A DNA stretch of 64,000 bases, from the NCBI GenBank assembly GCA_002319955.1, contig DCJS01000043.1, positions 18,030 through 82,029 of the forward strand, in the 5' to 3' direction. The position numbers were made by a program, and so were the translations under genes. Shown piece by piece: positions 8,168 through 16,543 of this stretch. Below the pieces are notes generated by a model. It saw only the letters and a list, made by a program, of their open reading frames with translations, did no database searches and had not been told where the DNA came from. The stretch is from Flavobacteriales bacterium UBA1694 (GTDB lineage Bacteria > Bacteroidota > Bacteroidia > Flavobacteriales > Weeksellaceae). How positions within the stretch are numbered: the first letter of the stretch is position 1; each line of letters begins with the position of its first letter.

Positions 8168-8509
8168 TTAAGCTCTTGCAGATTTGTTTTTAGCCCTTCT
8201 TGTAACGGCGTACTCAATTGCATGCTTGTCTAGTTTTGTAGTTAGGTAACGAATTACTCTTTCGTCACGCTTGTAAGCGATTTCTAAATCCGCTACTACA
8301 GTTCCTTCTCCTTTGAATTCAATCAAAGTGTAAAACCCATTCTTTTTCAATTGGATTGGGTAAGCTAATTTTTTTAATCCCCAGTTTTCTCTGGTTACAA
8401 TTTCGCAATTGTTTGACTTAAGTAAGTCTTCAAATTTTTTCACTGCTTCCTCCACCTGAGCATCAGATAGAACGGGAGTTAAAATGAAAACAGTTTCGTA
8501 GTTGTTCAT
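8168..8509 (-). CDS. rpsF: 30S ribosomal protein S6
   Basis: 113 aa from ATG 8509 (MNNYETVFILTPVLSD), which matches the family start; the longer frame upstream is not conserved sequence. The RNA-binding fold segments WGLKKLAYPI and YKRDERVIRYLTTKLD are present. It is the first gene of the S6-S18-L9 operon, with the promoter element at 8543-8550. Confidence 0.97.
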   Translation of the reverse strand: MNNYETVFILTPVLSDAQVEEAVKKFEDLLKSNNCEIVTRENWGLKKLAYPIQLKKNGFYTLIEFKGEGTVVADLEIAYKRDERVIRYLTTKLDKHAIEYAVTRRAKNKSARA

Positions 8510-8542
8510 AATGTTAATGTAAATGATAAATATTTCGAGGTG

Positions 8543-8550
8543 CAAAATTA
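8543..8550 (-). promoter_or_regulatory. -7 promoter element of the rpsF-rpsR-rplI operon (TAATTTTG)
   Basis: Exact TAnnTTTG on the minus strand, 33 nt before the S6 start. Confidence 0.7.
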
Positions 8551-8657
8551 ACTATTAATTCTTATTTGAGCAAAGATTCGGTAGAATTAATTGCATTATT
8601 TGAAGCTTTTTCGCTAGTATTTCTTAATTATTAGAACGATTTTCTTCTAAGTGGGCT

Positions 8658-9131
8658 CTAAGAGCCAGCCAAATCACTAATTTGTGACTGAGTCAGTCGA
8701 TAGACATCCCACTCGTCCATCGCGACAGCTCCAAGGCTTTTGTAAAATTCTATTGACGGCGTATTCCACTTTAAAACAGACCATTCCATGCGTCCGCAGT
8801 CTTTTTGCTTTGCGCGAAGTGCCAGCGCCTTAAGTAATTGTTTTCCATACCCCTTTGAGCGGTGCTCCGATTCAACGTAGAGATCTTCTAAGTAGAGTCC
8901 TGGTTTGCCTACGAAAGTCGAAAAGTTGAAAAAATAGAGGGCAAATCCTACGGGTACTTCATTTTGCTCTGCAATAATCACATGGGCATAGTTGAGATCA
9001 AAGATTTGGCGTTCTAATTCCTTTGGCGTCGTTAGAACGTCTTGTTCCATTTTTTCATAAACCGCCAATTTTTTAATTAAATCATAAATGAGTTGGGCGT
9101 CGGTTCTTTGGGCATTTCTTATTCTGAACAT
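8658..9131 (-). CDS. GNAT N-acetyltransferase, SSAT-like
   Basis: 157-aa single GNAT domain. The acetyl-CoA-binding segment is EHRSKGYGKQLLKAL (R/Q-x-x-G-x-G/A type). LYLEDLYVES and WSVLKWNTPSIEFYKSLGA resemble the diamine/thialysine acetyltransferase (SSAT) subfamily, so an amine or thialysine substrate is plausible but not proven. It stands alone between the ribosomal operon and the E2 gene. No exact -7 element is visible upstream. Confidence 0.85.
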   Translation of the reverse strand: MFRIRNAQRTDAQLIYDLIKKLAVYEKMEQDVLTTPKELERQIFDLNYAHVIIAEQNEVPVGFALYFFNFSTFVGKPGLYLEDLYVESEHRSKGYGKQLLKALALRAKQKDCGRMEWSVLKWNTPSIEFYKSLGAVAMDEWDVYRLTQSQISDLAGS

Positions 9132-9173
9132 AGTGGTATAATGAAAAAAAATTAAAATAGTGACAATATAATT

Positions 9174-9211
9174 AAAAAAAGACTGCCATATTTAAAATTA
9201 AGGCAGTCTTT
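9174..9211 (-). terminator. Intrinsic terminator after the E2 gene
   Basis: A 10-bp stem (9178-9187 with 9202-9211) is followed on the minus strand by a run of seven T (9174-9180). Confidence 0.85.
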
Positions 9212-9231
9212 ATATATATAGTATAATACAA

Positions 9232-10560
9232 TTATACTTCCGTGTTCATGTCCCAGTTTTCCAGATAGTCGTTTACTTGTTTTAAGAACAGGCCTCCAAG
9301 GGAGCCATCCACAACACGGTGGTCGTAGGAATGTGACATAAACATCAGTTGACGAATCGCAATGACATCGCCGTCTGGTGTTTCTAGAACCGCTGGTTTT
9401 TTAACAATCGCGCCAATGGCCATAATGGCCACTTGTGGCTGGGGGATAATAGGAGTTCCCATTAAGTTTCCAAAGCTGCCTACGTTTGAAATTGTGTAGG
9501 TGGCGCCTTGAGTGTCCTCAGGACGTAATTTCTTAGAACGGGCGCGCGTGGCAAGATCGTTAATCGCTTTGGCAAGTCCAGAGAGCGAAAGTTGGTCCGC
9601 ATTTTTAATGACGGGTACAATTAAATTGCCGTCGGGCATCGCCGTTGCCATTCCGATATTAATATTTTTTTTCTTGATGATTTTGTCCCCATCAACAGAG
9701 ACATTAATCATTGGGAAATCTTGGATCGCTTTTACAATTGCCTTAACGAATATTGGCATAAAGGTAAGACGCTCGCCTTCTCTTTTTTCAAATAGCGCTT
9801 TATTTTTCGCTCTCCATCGCACCACGTTGGTTACATCGGTTTCGATGAATGAAGTGACGTGCGGAGCCGTTCGTTTGCTGTTGACCATCGCTTCAGCGAT
9901 GATTTTTCTTACGCGGTCCATTGGGATGATCTCATCGCCTGGCGCCACATATACTGGGGCAATCTTAACGGGCGCAGTCTCAACTGCTGGCGTTGAAGGT
10001 AATGGAATTGGGATGGCCGTTGCGGTCTTAGCGCTACCACGGGTTGCTAAAAACTGCAGAATATCTTCCTTTGTAATGCGCGCTTCTTGTCCGGTTCCTC
10101 TTATGGTCTGAAGTTCAGCCGCAGTAATTTTTTCTTGTTCAACGATTGATTTAACTAGAGGGGAAAGGTAATTACCCTTGTTTCCTTCCGTATTTTTAGC
10201 AAGGCTTAAAGGTTTTTCAAGTTCCGCAACCTGCTCCTGTGTAAGAGTTGGAATCTGAGAGATGACCTCTTCAATTGGTTTCTCTTGCTGGGTTTGCTCC
10301 GCACTTACTGAGCCTTCACCTTGGGTTTCTAAAATGGCAATGGCCTCGCCAACTTTCGCCACTTCGTCTTTTTGCTTAAGAATCTTGATTATCTTTCCAG
10401 ACACTGGCGTTGGAACGTCGGAGTCTACCTTGTCTGTGGCAATTTCGACCACCGAATCGTCTTCGTTTACCGAGTCTCCTTCGTTAAATAACCAACTGAT
10501 AATTGTAGCTTCCATGACGCCTTCGCCCATGCTTGGAAGTAATAATTTGTATTCTGCCAT
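9232..10560 (-). CDS. 2-oxo acid dehydrogenase complex E2 (dihydrolipoamide acyltransferase)
   Basis: 442 aa. One N-terminal lipoyl domain with the lipoylation site in EIATDKVDSDVP (Lys44). An Ala/Pro/Gln-rich linker follows, then a peripheral subunit-binding domain around residues 131-171 (YLSPLVKSIVEQ through ITKEDIL). The catalytic acyltransferase domain ends in SHSYDHRVVDGSLGG with the active-site His near 414. The single lipoyl domain and the DKVDSDV context fit the branched-chain (bkdB-like) or general E2 of flavobacteria better than canonical PDH E2, but the acyl specificity is not decided. E1 and E3 genes are not adjacent. Confidence 0.92.
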   Translation of the reverse strand: MAEYKLLLPSMGEGVMEATIISWLFNEGDSVNEDDSVVEIATDKVDSDVPTPVSGKIIKILKQKDEVAKVGEAIAILETQGEGSVSAEQTQQEKPIEEVISQIPTLTQEQVAELEKPLSLAKNTEGNKGNYLSPLVKSIVEQEKITAAELQTIRGTGQEARITKEDILQFLATRGSAKTATAIPIPLPSTPAVETAPVKIAPVYVAPGDEIIPMDRVRKIIAEAMVNSKRTAPHVTSFIETDVTNVVRWRAKNKALFEKREGERLTFMPIFVKAIVKAIQDFPMINVSVDGDKIIKKKNINIGMATAMPDGNLIVPVIKNADQLSLSGLAKAINDLATRARSKKLRPEDTQGATYTISNVGSFGNLMGTPIIPQPQVAIMAIGAIVKKPAVLETPDGDVIAIRQLMFMSHSYDHRVVDGSLGGLFLKQVNDYLENWDMNTEV

Positions 10561-10582
10561 TTTATTCTATTTTGGAATTTTA

Positions 10583-10590
10583 CAAATATA
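10583..10590 (-). promoter_or_regulatory. -7 promoter element of the E2 gene (TATATTTG)
   Basis: Exact minus-strand TAnnTTTG, 22 nt before the start codon. Confidence 0.65.
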
Positions 10591-10671
10591 TAAATTTTCA
10601 GTTACAAAAATTATGAAATTAATAATTCACAAAATATTAACCAGATTATTGGGATTGAAATAATTCAAATT

Positions 10672-10697
10672 CGCACTCTAGAGTTCCTTAGAGTGCG
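10672..10697 (-). terminator. Possible terminator hairpin downstream of lipB
   Basis: Perfect 9-bp inverted repeat CGCACTCTA...TAGAGTGCG with an 8-nt loop. The minus-strand flank is T-rich but interrupted, so termination is only likely. Confidence 0.4.
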
Positions 10698-10912
10698 TGT
10701 TGTTTCGTCTTGTATTCGAGATGATACGAGGCGGTTTAGGGGCGAATTTAGTCGTATTGGCTTATCTGGGATAAGTCAAAAACGGAGTCAAGTCCTTTCA
10801 ATAAGTCAATTTGTGAACTTTGCCAGACTTATGGTTTTGTTTTTTTGCCGTTTTGGATTTGGCGGTTATTATAGAAAAAATATCGAAATTTTCAGCGAAT
10901 TAATACTCAGTT

Positions 10913-11656
10913 TTACTGGGCTATTTTTTCACAATAGTGTAAAAATTCAGAGCCAAACACGGCATTAAAATGGGTTTGAATTTTATTTTTGACCTCCGTA
11001 ATGTCCTCTGTGGAAAATTCTTTTCCAAGCTCTCTTTGTAAGGAGCTAACCGCTTTGCCTTTAATGCCGCAGGGAATAATGTATTCAAAGTAGCTTAAAT
11101 CGGTCATGACATTAAGGGCGAAGCCATGCATGGTTACCCACTTGGAGGTTTTCACGCCCATGGCGCAAATTTTACGGGCAAATGGCCGGCCCACATCAAG
11201 CCATACGCCGGTTTCACCTTCGCTTCTTTCGCCTTTGAGTCCGTACTCCTCGAGTACGCGGATAATAACCTCTTCCAAATTTCGCATGTATAAATGGATG
11301 TCGGATTGAAAGTTGTCAAGATCGATAATAGGGTAGCCCACAATTTGCCCAAACCCGTGGTAGGTGATATCACCGCCTCGGTTGGTTTGAATAAAGGTGG
11401 CATTGAGCTGATCAAGTTTTTCTTGATCGATTAGCATGTTATGGGAATCTCCACTTTTTCCAATTGTGTAAACGTGAGGGTGCTCAACAAATAGAAAATA
11501 ATTGGGCGTTGTTTCTTGAATGCCGTCTGTGCGGTCTCTGTTCTTTAATTTTAACTCAATAATTGATTTCATTAAAGTTTCTTGATACTCAAAAGCCTCT
11601 GGATAGTCCATGAGTCCGAGATCACGAAAGAGTAAAGTTTTATTTTGGGTGGTCAT
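10913..11656 (-). CDS. lipB: Octanoyl-[ACP]:protein N-octanoyltransferase
   Basis: Transfers octanoate from acyl carrier protein to lipoyl domains, the first step of lipoate synthesis; the E2 protein encoded just downstream is a plausible client. The family motif NRGGDITYHGFGQIVGYP lies near residue 91. The conserved Lys is in CAMGVKTSKWVTMHGFALN and the catalytic Cys is at 196 in IIPCGIKGKAVSS. 247 aa is normal length. It starts with ATG at 11656 and has its own promoter. Confidence 0.95.
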   Translation of the reverse strand: MTTQNKTLLFRDLGLMDYPEAFEYQETLMKSIIELKLKNRDRTDGIQETTPNYFLFVEHPHVYTIGKSGDSHNMLIDQEKLDQLNATFIQTNRGGDITYHGFGQIVGYPIIDLDNFQSDIHLYMRNLEEVIIRVLEEYGLKGERSEGETGVWLDVGRPFARKICAMGVKTSKWVTMHGFALNVMTDLSYFEYIIPCGIKGKAVSSLQRELGKEFSTEDITEVKNKIQTHFNAVFGSEFLHYCEKIAQ

Positions 11657-11673
11657 TGCAGGGAATTAAAAGT

Positions 11674-11681
11674 CAAATTTA
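11674..11681 (-). promoter_or_regulatory. -7 promoter element of lipB (TAAATTTG)
   Basis: Exact minus-strand TAnnTTTG, 17 nt before the start codon. Confidence 0.65.
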
Positions 11682-11704
11682 AGAAAAATCGTATGCATGA
11701 AATA

Positions 11705-12274
11705 CTAATTCAATAGAAAATTGCTAACAAGGGTCCTTCCATCCGGCGTTAGAATACTCTCTGGATGGTACTGCACACCGTGCAAATCGTACACTTTATG
11801 CTGTAAAGAGAGAATCGTGCCTTGGGAGTCAACCGATGTTACCTCAAGCTGTGAGGGGAAATTTAGCGGGTCAACAACCCAACTGTGGTAGCGTCCAACG
11901 GTAATTTGATCTGGAAGGTTTTGAAGGAGTTTTGCCCCTGGTAGAATTCGGGTAGCCGTGGTCGAAATTCCGTGGTAAACTTCATTCGAGTTTAGGAGCT
12001 GTCCACCAAAACTCTCCGCAATAGCCTGCATGCCTAGGCACACACCTAAGATGGGTTTTTCTTTATGCAGTTCTTTTATCACCTGAAGAAGGCTTCCAGC
12101 CTCGCTAGGTACGCCTGGGCCTGGAGAAAGCACCAACTTATCAAATTTCCGAGCAAATTCTAAATTGAACGCATCGTTCTTAACAATCGTGATGCGCTGG
12201 TCTAAAATACGTTCGATCAGTTGCGAGAGGGTATACGTAAAACTGTCGTAGTTATCAATAAGTAATATCTTCAA
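11705..12274 (-). CDS. Glutamine amidotransferase, anthranilate/aminodeoxychorismate synthase component II
   Basis: 189-aa class I amidotransferase that supplies ammonia from glutamine to a chorismate-using partner. N-terminus MKILLIDNYDSFTY, oxyanion loop SPGPGVPSEAG, nucleophile Cys79 in GVCLGMQAIAE, and His170/Glu172 in YHPES. Whether it serves PabB (folate) or TrpE (tryptophan) is not decided, because no chorismate-binding partner is adjacent. The start codon is TTG (12274): the family N-terminus begins exactly there and no ATG is nearby. Confidence 0.9.
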   Translation of the reverse strand: MKILLIDNYDSFTYTLSQLIERILDQRITIVKNDAFNLEFARKFDKLVLSPGPGVPSEAGSLLQVIKELHKEKPILGVCLGMQAIAESFGGQLLNSNEVYHGISTTATRILPGAKLLQNLPDQITVGRYHSWVVDPLNFPSQLEVTSVDSQGTILSLQHKVYDLHGVQYHPESILTPDGRTLVSNFLLN

Positions 12275-12289
12275 CTTTCAAATTATATG

Positions 12290-12297
12290 CAAATTTA
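12290..12297 (-). promoter_or_regulatory. -7 promoter element of the amidotransferase gene (TAAATTTG)
   Basis: Exact minus-strand TAnnTTTG, 15 nt before the TTG start. A 12-bp palindrome abuts its upstream side. Confidence 0.6.
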
Positions 12298-12308
12298 GGC
12301 AATTGCCT
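12297..12308. repeat. Perfect 12-bp palindrome AGGCAATTGCCT in a promoter spacer
   Basis: Self-complementary over 12 bp. It lies immediately upstream of the -7 element, where a repressor operator between the -7 and -33 elements would sit. The binding protein is unknown; chance occurrence is possible. Confidence 0.35.
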
Positions 12309-12407
12309 CCACTACAAAAAGCCCAGTTCGGTTTTGATTTACAAAGGACTCCTTAACGCCACAACTTTTTACTTCGCTTTCCAAGTTTAAGATCCGTAAA
12401 TTTTCAC

Positions 12408-12415
12408 TATTTTTG
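12408..12415 (+). promoter_or_regulatory. -7 promoter element of lysS (TATTTTTG)
   Basis: Exact TAnnTTTG, 19 nt before the ATG. Confidence 0.7.
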
Positions 12416-12434
12416 CATTCTTAAATTCTTAACA

Positions 12435-14132
12435 ATGTCATTATCAGAACAGGAAATTATTCGTCGTGAAAAATTACAAAAACTAGTAGAGATGGGAATC
12501 GACGCGTTTCCTGCGGCTGAGTATAAAGTCTCTCATACCACGAAGGAAATTAAAGAGTCTTTTAAAGAAGGATTAAGTGTCACGGTGGCTGGTCGACTCA
12601 TGTCGCGAAGAATTCAAGGAAAAGCAAGTTTTGCAGAACTTCAAGATTCTGAAGGAAAACTACAAGTTTATTTTAACCGCGATGAAATTTGTCCTGGAGA
12701 GGATAAAACTCTTTATAATGAGGTGTACAAGCACCTTTTGGATATTGGTGATATTATCGGCATCAAAGGAGAGCTTTTTATGACCCAAGTAGGGGAAATG
12801 ACCATTATGGTGAAAGAGTTTACGCTATTGACCAAAGCGCTTCGTCCCTTACCTCAAGCAAAAACGGATGAGAATGGGGTGATTCACGATGCGTTTAACG
12901 ATCCCGAACTTCGGTACCGTCAGCGTTATGTGGATTTAACCGTGAATCCTCACGTCAAGGAGGTCTTTATCAAACGAACCAAAGTGTATAACGCCATGCG
13001 TTATTTCTTTAATAAGGCTGGGTATTTTGAGGTAGAAACCCCAATCTTACAGGCTATTCCTGGTGGGGCTGCAGCCAGACCGTTTACCACCCACCATAAC
13101 ACTCTGGATATCCCTTTGTATCTAAGAATCGCCAATGAATTGTATTTAAAGCGGCTTATTGTAGGAGGCTTTGACGGCGTGTATGAATTTTCGAAAAATT
13201 TCCGAAATGAAGGCATGGACCGTACACACAATCCTGAGTTTACCGTTATGGAAATTTACGTCGCTTATAAAGACTACAATTGGATGATGGATTTCACAGA
13301 GCAGTTCCTCGAGTACTGCGCCGTGGAGGTGAACGGAAAACCAGAGTCCACTTTTGGTGAGCATCAAATTAACTGGAAAGCGCCTTATCCACGAGTTTCC
13401 ATGACGCAAGCCATACTAAAGTATACCGGTTTTGACATCACAGGAAAATCTGAGCAGGAGTTATTTGACTTTGCGAAATCGATCGGAATTGAAGTCAATG
13501 AAAGTATGGGGAAAGGCAAACTAATAGACGAAATATTTGGAGAGAAATGCGAAGGGCATTTTATTCAACCCACCTTTATAACGGATTATCCTGTGGAAAT
13601 GTCTCCACTGACCAAGAAGCACCGAACCCAAGAAGGACTCACCGAGCGTTTTGAGCTTATGGTCTGTGGTAAAGAGCTTGCGAATGCCTACTCAGAGCTG
13701 AATGACCCAATTGACCAGCGCGAGCGTTTTGAACAGCAGCTCTCGCTTTTAGAACGTGGGGACGATGAGGCCATGTTCATTGACCAGGACTTCTTAAGAG
13801 CCCTTGAGTATGGAATGCCGCCAACGGCTGGATTAGGGATCGGAATGGACCGGTTGGTTATGTTTTTAACTAACAATGTGTCGATTCAGGATGTGCTGTT
13901 TTTCCCTCAAATGAGACCGGAAAAGGCAACTCCGAGCGTTGAGCTTGGAGCAGATGAAGAATTGATTCTAGAGCTTCTTAAAAAGCACTCTGAGCCTCAA
14001 AATTTGCAAGACCTCAAGTTGGCCTCGCAGCTTTCAGGTAAAAAATGGGATAAAGCGACAAAAACCTTAACGAAGAATCAATTAATTAAAATTGAAAAAG
14101 TAGAGGACGTTTTAACGGCGTCACTTCCTTAA
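12435..14132 (+). CDS. lysS: Lysyl-tRNA synthetase, class II, with C-terminal extension
   Basis: Charges tRNA-Lys. The N-terminal OB-fold anticodon-binding domain covers AGRLMSRRIQGKASFAELQD. The class II catalytic domain follows, with motif 2 KNFRNEGMDRTHNPEFT and motif 3 GLGIGMDRLVMFLT. Core LysRS ends near residue 497. Residues 498-565 form an extra charged helical domain (EELILELLKKH, SGKKWDKATKTL, NQLIKIEKV) whose helix-turn-helix-plus-strand layout looks winged-helix-like. A similar tail occurs in flavobacterial LysRS, so it is probably lineage-typical. A terminator follows directly. Confidence 0.96.
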   Translation: MSLSEQEIIRREKLQKLVEMGIDAFPAAEYKVSHTTKEIKESFKEGLSVTVAGRLMSRRIQGKASFAELQDSEGKLQVYFNRDEICPGEDKTLYNEVYKHLLDIGDIIGIKGELFMTQVGEMTIMVKEFTLLTKALRPLPQAKTDENGVIHDAFNDPELRYRQRYVDLTVNPHVKEVFIKRTKVYNAMRYFFNKAGYFEVETPILQAIPGGAAARPFTTHHNTLDIPLYLRIANELYLKRLIVGGFDGVYEFSKNFRNEGMDRTHNPEFTVMEIYVAYKDYNWMMDFTEQFLEYCAVEVNGKPESTFGEHQINWKAPYPRVSMTQAILKYTGFDITGKSEQELFDFAKSIGIEVNESMGKGKLIDEIFGEKCEGHFIQPTFITDYPVEMSPLTKKHRTQEGLTERFELMVCGKELANAYSELNDPIDQRERFEQQLSLLERGDDEAMFIDQDFLRALEYGMPPTAGLGIGMDRLVMFLTNNVSIQDVLFFPQMRPEKATPSVELGADEELILELLKKHSEPQNLQDLKLASQLSGKKWDKATKTLTKNQLIKIEKVEDVLTASLP

Positions 14133-14152
14133 CTAAGGTTATATAGACTAAG

Positions 14153-14184
14153 GCTGTTTCTCTTTTGAGAAGCAGCTTTTTTTT
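14153..14184 (+). terminator. Intrinsic terminator after lysS
   Basis: 10-bp stem with one G-U pair, a 4-nt loop and eight T. Confidence 0.9.
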
Positions 14185-14369
14185 GTCCCAATGGGAATAA
14201 GACGCTGGATGCTCTATTCTAAGGCCCGCATATTTGGATTACGCGCCACCTTTTAGAAGGAATTGACGTTTCGACTTTGACTTAGAAGCCCTAATACTCG
14301 AACTCTACGGCTCAAGGTTTTTTTTTAAGACTTTTCTTTTCGAATTGGGTGATTCAGCAGTGATTTTAC

Positions 14370-14400
14370 TTTGAAAAAAGCTTTATTTTATGTAAATTTG
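14370..14400 (+). promoter_or_regulatory. Full promoter of gyrB: -33 TTTG and -7 TAAATTTG
   Basis: TTTG at 14370-14373 and TAAATTTG at 14393-14400 are separated by 19 nt, matching the Bacteroidota primary sigma-factor layout. The ATG is 75 nt downstream. Confidence 0.75.
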
Positions 14401-14475
14401 CTAGTCTTTTCAATTCAAAAACACACGGGTTGAAATGCAAAATAGTTTAGTCTTAAATTAGTATTTTAGTAGAAT

Positions 14476-16410
14476 ATGAGTCAAAAACAATATACAGCTA
14501 GCAGTATCCAAGCCCTTGAGGGTATGGAACACGTTCGGATGAGACCCTCGATGTACATCGGTGACGTCGGAACCAGGGGTCTTCACCATTTGGTTTATGA
14601 AGTCGTTGATAACTCTATTGACGAGGCGCTCGCTGGACACTGCGATAGAATTGAAGTCGAAATCCATGTTGGAGAAGGAATCCTAGTCAAAGATAATGGG
14701 CGAGGAATTCCTGTAGACCTTCACGAAAAAGAACAAAAATCCGCTCTTGAGGTTGTTATGACCAAAATTGGGGCTGGAGGAAAGTTTGATAAAGATTCAT
14801 ATAAAGTATCAGGAGGGCTTCACGGTGTGGGGGTCTCTGTTGTGAATGCCTTGTCCAATCAATTGATCGCAACGATTCATAGAGACGGTAAGATTTATGA
14901 GCAGCAGTACGCTAAGGGAAAAGCCTTAGCGGATGTTAAAGAAATTGGAACGGCCGAAAATTCAGGAACCACCGTATTTTTCCAACCAGACGATACGATT
15001 TTTCAAGAATTAGAATACAGTTACGAAACACTGGCCACGCGACTGCGTGAGCTTGCTTTTCTTAACCGTGGGCTTACCATTACGCTAACCGACCAAAGAG
15101 AGCAAGACGAAAAAGGCGTATTCAAATCAGAAATCTTCCATTCGGAAGGTGGACTAAAAGAATTTGTTGAATATATCGACGGAAACCGCGAATCCATTAT
15201 GGACAGCGTGATTTTTATGGAAGGCGAGAGAGACAATATTCCTGTGGAAGTTGCCATGCGCTACAACACGTCGTTTACTGAAAACCTGCACTCCTACGTT
15301 AACAACATTAACACCCATGAAGGAGGAACCCACTTAACTGGATTCAGAAGAGCCCTTACAAGAACACTTAAAAAGTTTGCGGACGAATTAGGTCTTCCGG
15401 CCAAAGAAAAAGTGGAGATTATGGGGGATGACTTTAGAGAAGGGTTAACGGCTATTATTTCTGTTAAAGTCATGGAGCCTCAATTTGAAGGGCAGACGAA
15501 AACCAAACTTGGAAACTCGGAGGTTGCTGGGGCGGTCGATAAGATTGTCGGGGAAATGTTAACGAATTTCCTTGAAGAAAACCCAACGGAAGCTAAGCTA
15601 ATTGTGCAAAAAGTCGTTCTGGCGGCCAAAGCAAGACAAGCGGCGAAAAAAGCACGTGAAATGGTCCAAAGAAAATCGCCAATGGGCGGTTCTGGACTCC
15701 CTGGAAAATTGGCAGACTGTTCGTCAAAAGACCCGGCTATTTCTGAGCTGTTTCTTGTCGAGGGAGACTCTGCAGGGGGTACGGCGAAAATGGGTCGTGA
15801 CAGACACTTTCAAGCGATTTTACCTTTGCGAGGGAAAATTCTAAACGTGGAGAAATCCATGCTTCATAGAGTTTACGATAATGAGGAAATAAAAAATATT
15901 TATACGGCCCTTGGGGTTTCTGTAGGAACTGAGGAAGATAGCAAGGCGCTTAATCTTAAGAAACTTCGTTACCATAAGGTAGTGATTATGACCGATGCCG
16001 ATGTGGATGGAGCCCACATCTCAACTTTAATTTTGACCTTCTTCTTCCGATTTATGAAGGAGTTAATCGAACACGGGTATATTTATATTGCCTCCCCGCC
16101 CTTGTACCAAGTGCGAAAAGGGAACAAAAAGCACTATGCGTGGGATGAGAAAGAAAGAGAGGCGCGCACCTTAGAGCTAGCTTCCGATGGAAAAGGGGTG
16201 GATGTTCAACGCTACAAAGGTCTTGGGGAAATGAATGCGGAGCAGCTTTGGGAGACAACCATGAATCCGGATTCCCGTACACTTAAGCAAGTGACGATCG
16301 ATAATGCGGGTGAAGCGGATCGTGTCTTTTCAATGCTCATGGGCGATGAGGTTCCACCTCGCCGTGAATTCATTGAGCAGAACGCAAAATATGCAAAAAT
16401 TGATGTCTAA
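14476..16410 (+). CDS. gyrB: DNA gyrase subunit B
   Basis: 644 aa ATPase subunit of gyrase, which introduces negative supercoils. GHKL ATPase motifs: EVVDNSIDEALAGHCD, VKDNGRGIPVD and GGLHGVGVSVVNAL. The transducer domain precedes the TOPRIM region (EGDSAGGTAKMGRDRHFQA and MTDADVDGAHI), and the C-terminus has QRYKGLGEMNAEQLWETTM. Length and the QRYKGLGEMN context fit GyrB; ParE is less likely. Promoter and terminator flank it as a single-gene unit. Confidence 0.97.
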   Translation: MSQKQYTASSIQALEGMEHVRMRPSMYIGDVGTRGLHHLVYEVVDNSIDEALAGHCDRIEVEIHVGEGILVKDNGRGIPVDLHEKEQKSALEVVMTKIGAGGKFDKDSYKVSGGLHGVGVSVVNALSNQLIATIHRDGKIYEQQYAKGKALADVKEIGTAENSGTTVFFQPDDTIFQELEYSYETLATRLRELAFLNRGLTITLTDQREQDEKGVFKSEIFHSEGGLKEFVEYIDGNRESIMDSVIFMEGERDNIPVEVAMRYNTSFTENLHSYVNNINTHEGGTHLTGFRRALTRTLKKFADELGLPAKEKVEIMGDDFREGLTAIISVKVMEPQFEGQTKTKLGNSEVAGAVDKIVGEMLTNFLEENPTEAKLIVQKVVLAAKARQAAKKAREMVQRKSPMGGSGLPGKLADCSSKDPAISELFLVEGDSAGGTAKMGRDRHFQAILPLRGKILNVEKSMLHRVYDNEEIKNIYTALGVSVGTEEDSKALNLKKLRYHKVVIMTDADVDGAHISTLILTFFFRFMKELIEHGYIYIASPPLYQVRKGNKKHYAWDEKEREARTLELASDGKGVDVQRYKGLGEMNAEQLWETTMNPDSRTLKQVTIDNAGEADRVFSMLMGDEVPPRREFIEQNAKYAKIDV

Positions 16411-16440
16411 TTAAAGATCTTAATCTCTAAGATACTATTT

Positions 16441-16470
16441 AATGCTCTGCCTATGCAGAGCATTTCTCTT
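16441..16470 (+). terminator. Intrinsic terminator after gyrB
   Basis: Perfect 10-bp stem (16441-16450 with 16455-16464), CTAT loop, T/C-rich tail. Confidence 0.75.
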
Positions 16471-16543
16471 CTAAGTCGAAGAACTTGAGTCTTTTGGAGC
16501 CTTATTTGCATAGTCAATTAGTCAAACACACAAAATCCCAACT

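Larger units (their letters stand above)
10561..10912. other. Intergenic region between E2 and lipB
   Basis: 352 bases between the start of E2 and the end of lipB. It holds the E2 promoter (10583-10590) and a perfect 9-bp hairpin at 10672-10697 that may end lipB transcription, although its T-tract is weak. The remaining 215 bases contain a plus-strand open frame (10693-10968) that starts inside the hairpin and runs into lipB; it has no recognisable protein features and I do not call it a gene. Confidence 0.6.
14133..14475. other. Intergenic region between lysS and gyrB
   Basis: 343 bases. It contains the lysS terminator (14153-14184), about 180 bases with no gene, and the gyrB promoter (14370-14400) followed by a 75-nt leader. 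Bases 14255-14270 (AGAAGGAATTGACGTT) nearly match 21403-21418 in the other long intergenic region. I found no tRNA or other RNA gene here. Confidence 0.6.

Noticed and set aside
9512..10111. 199-codon plus-strand open frame opposite the E2 gene
   Set aside because: It is fully antisense to a well-supported dihydrolipoamide acyltransferase and has no recognisable protein features; a shadow of the coding strand.
10693..10968. 91-codon plus-strand frame between E2 and lipB
   Set aside because: It starts inside a hairpin, overlaps the lipB 3' end and lacks a promoter or any recognisable motif.
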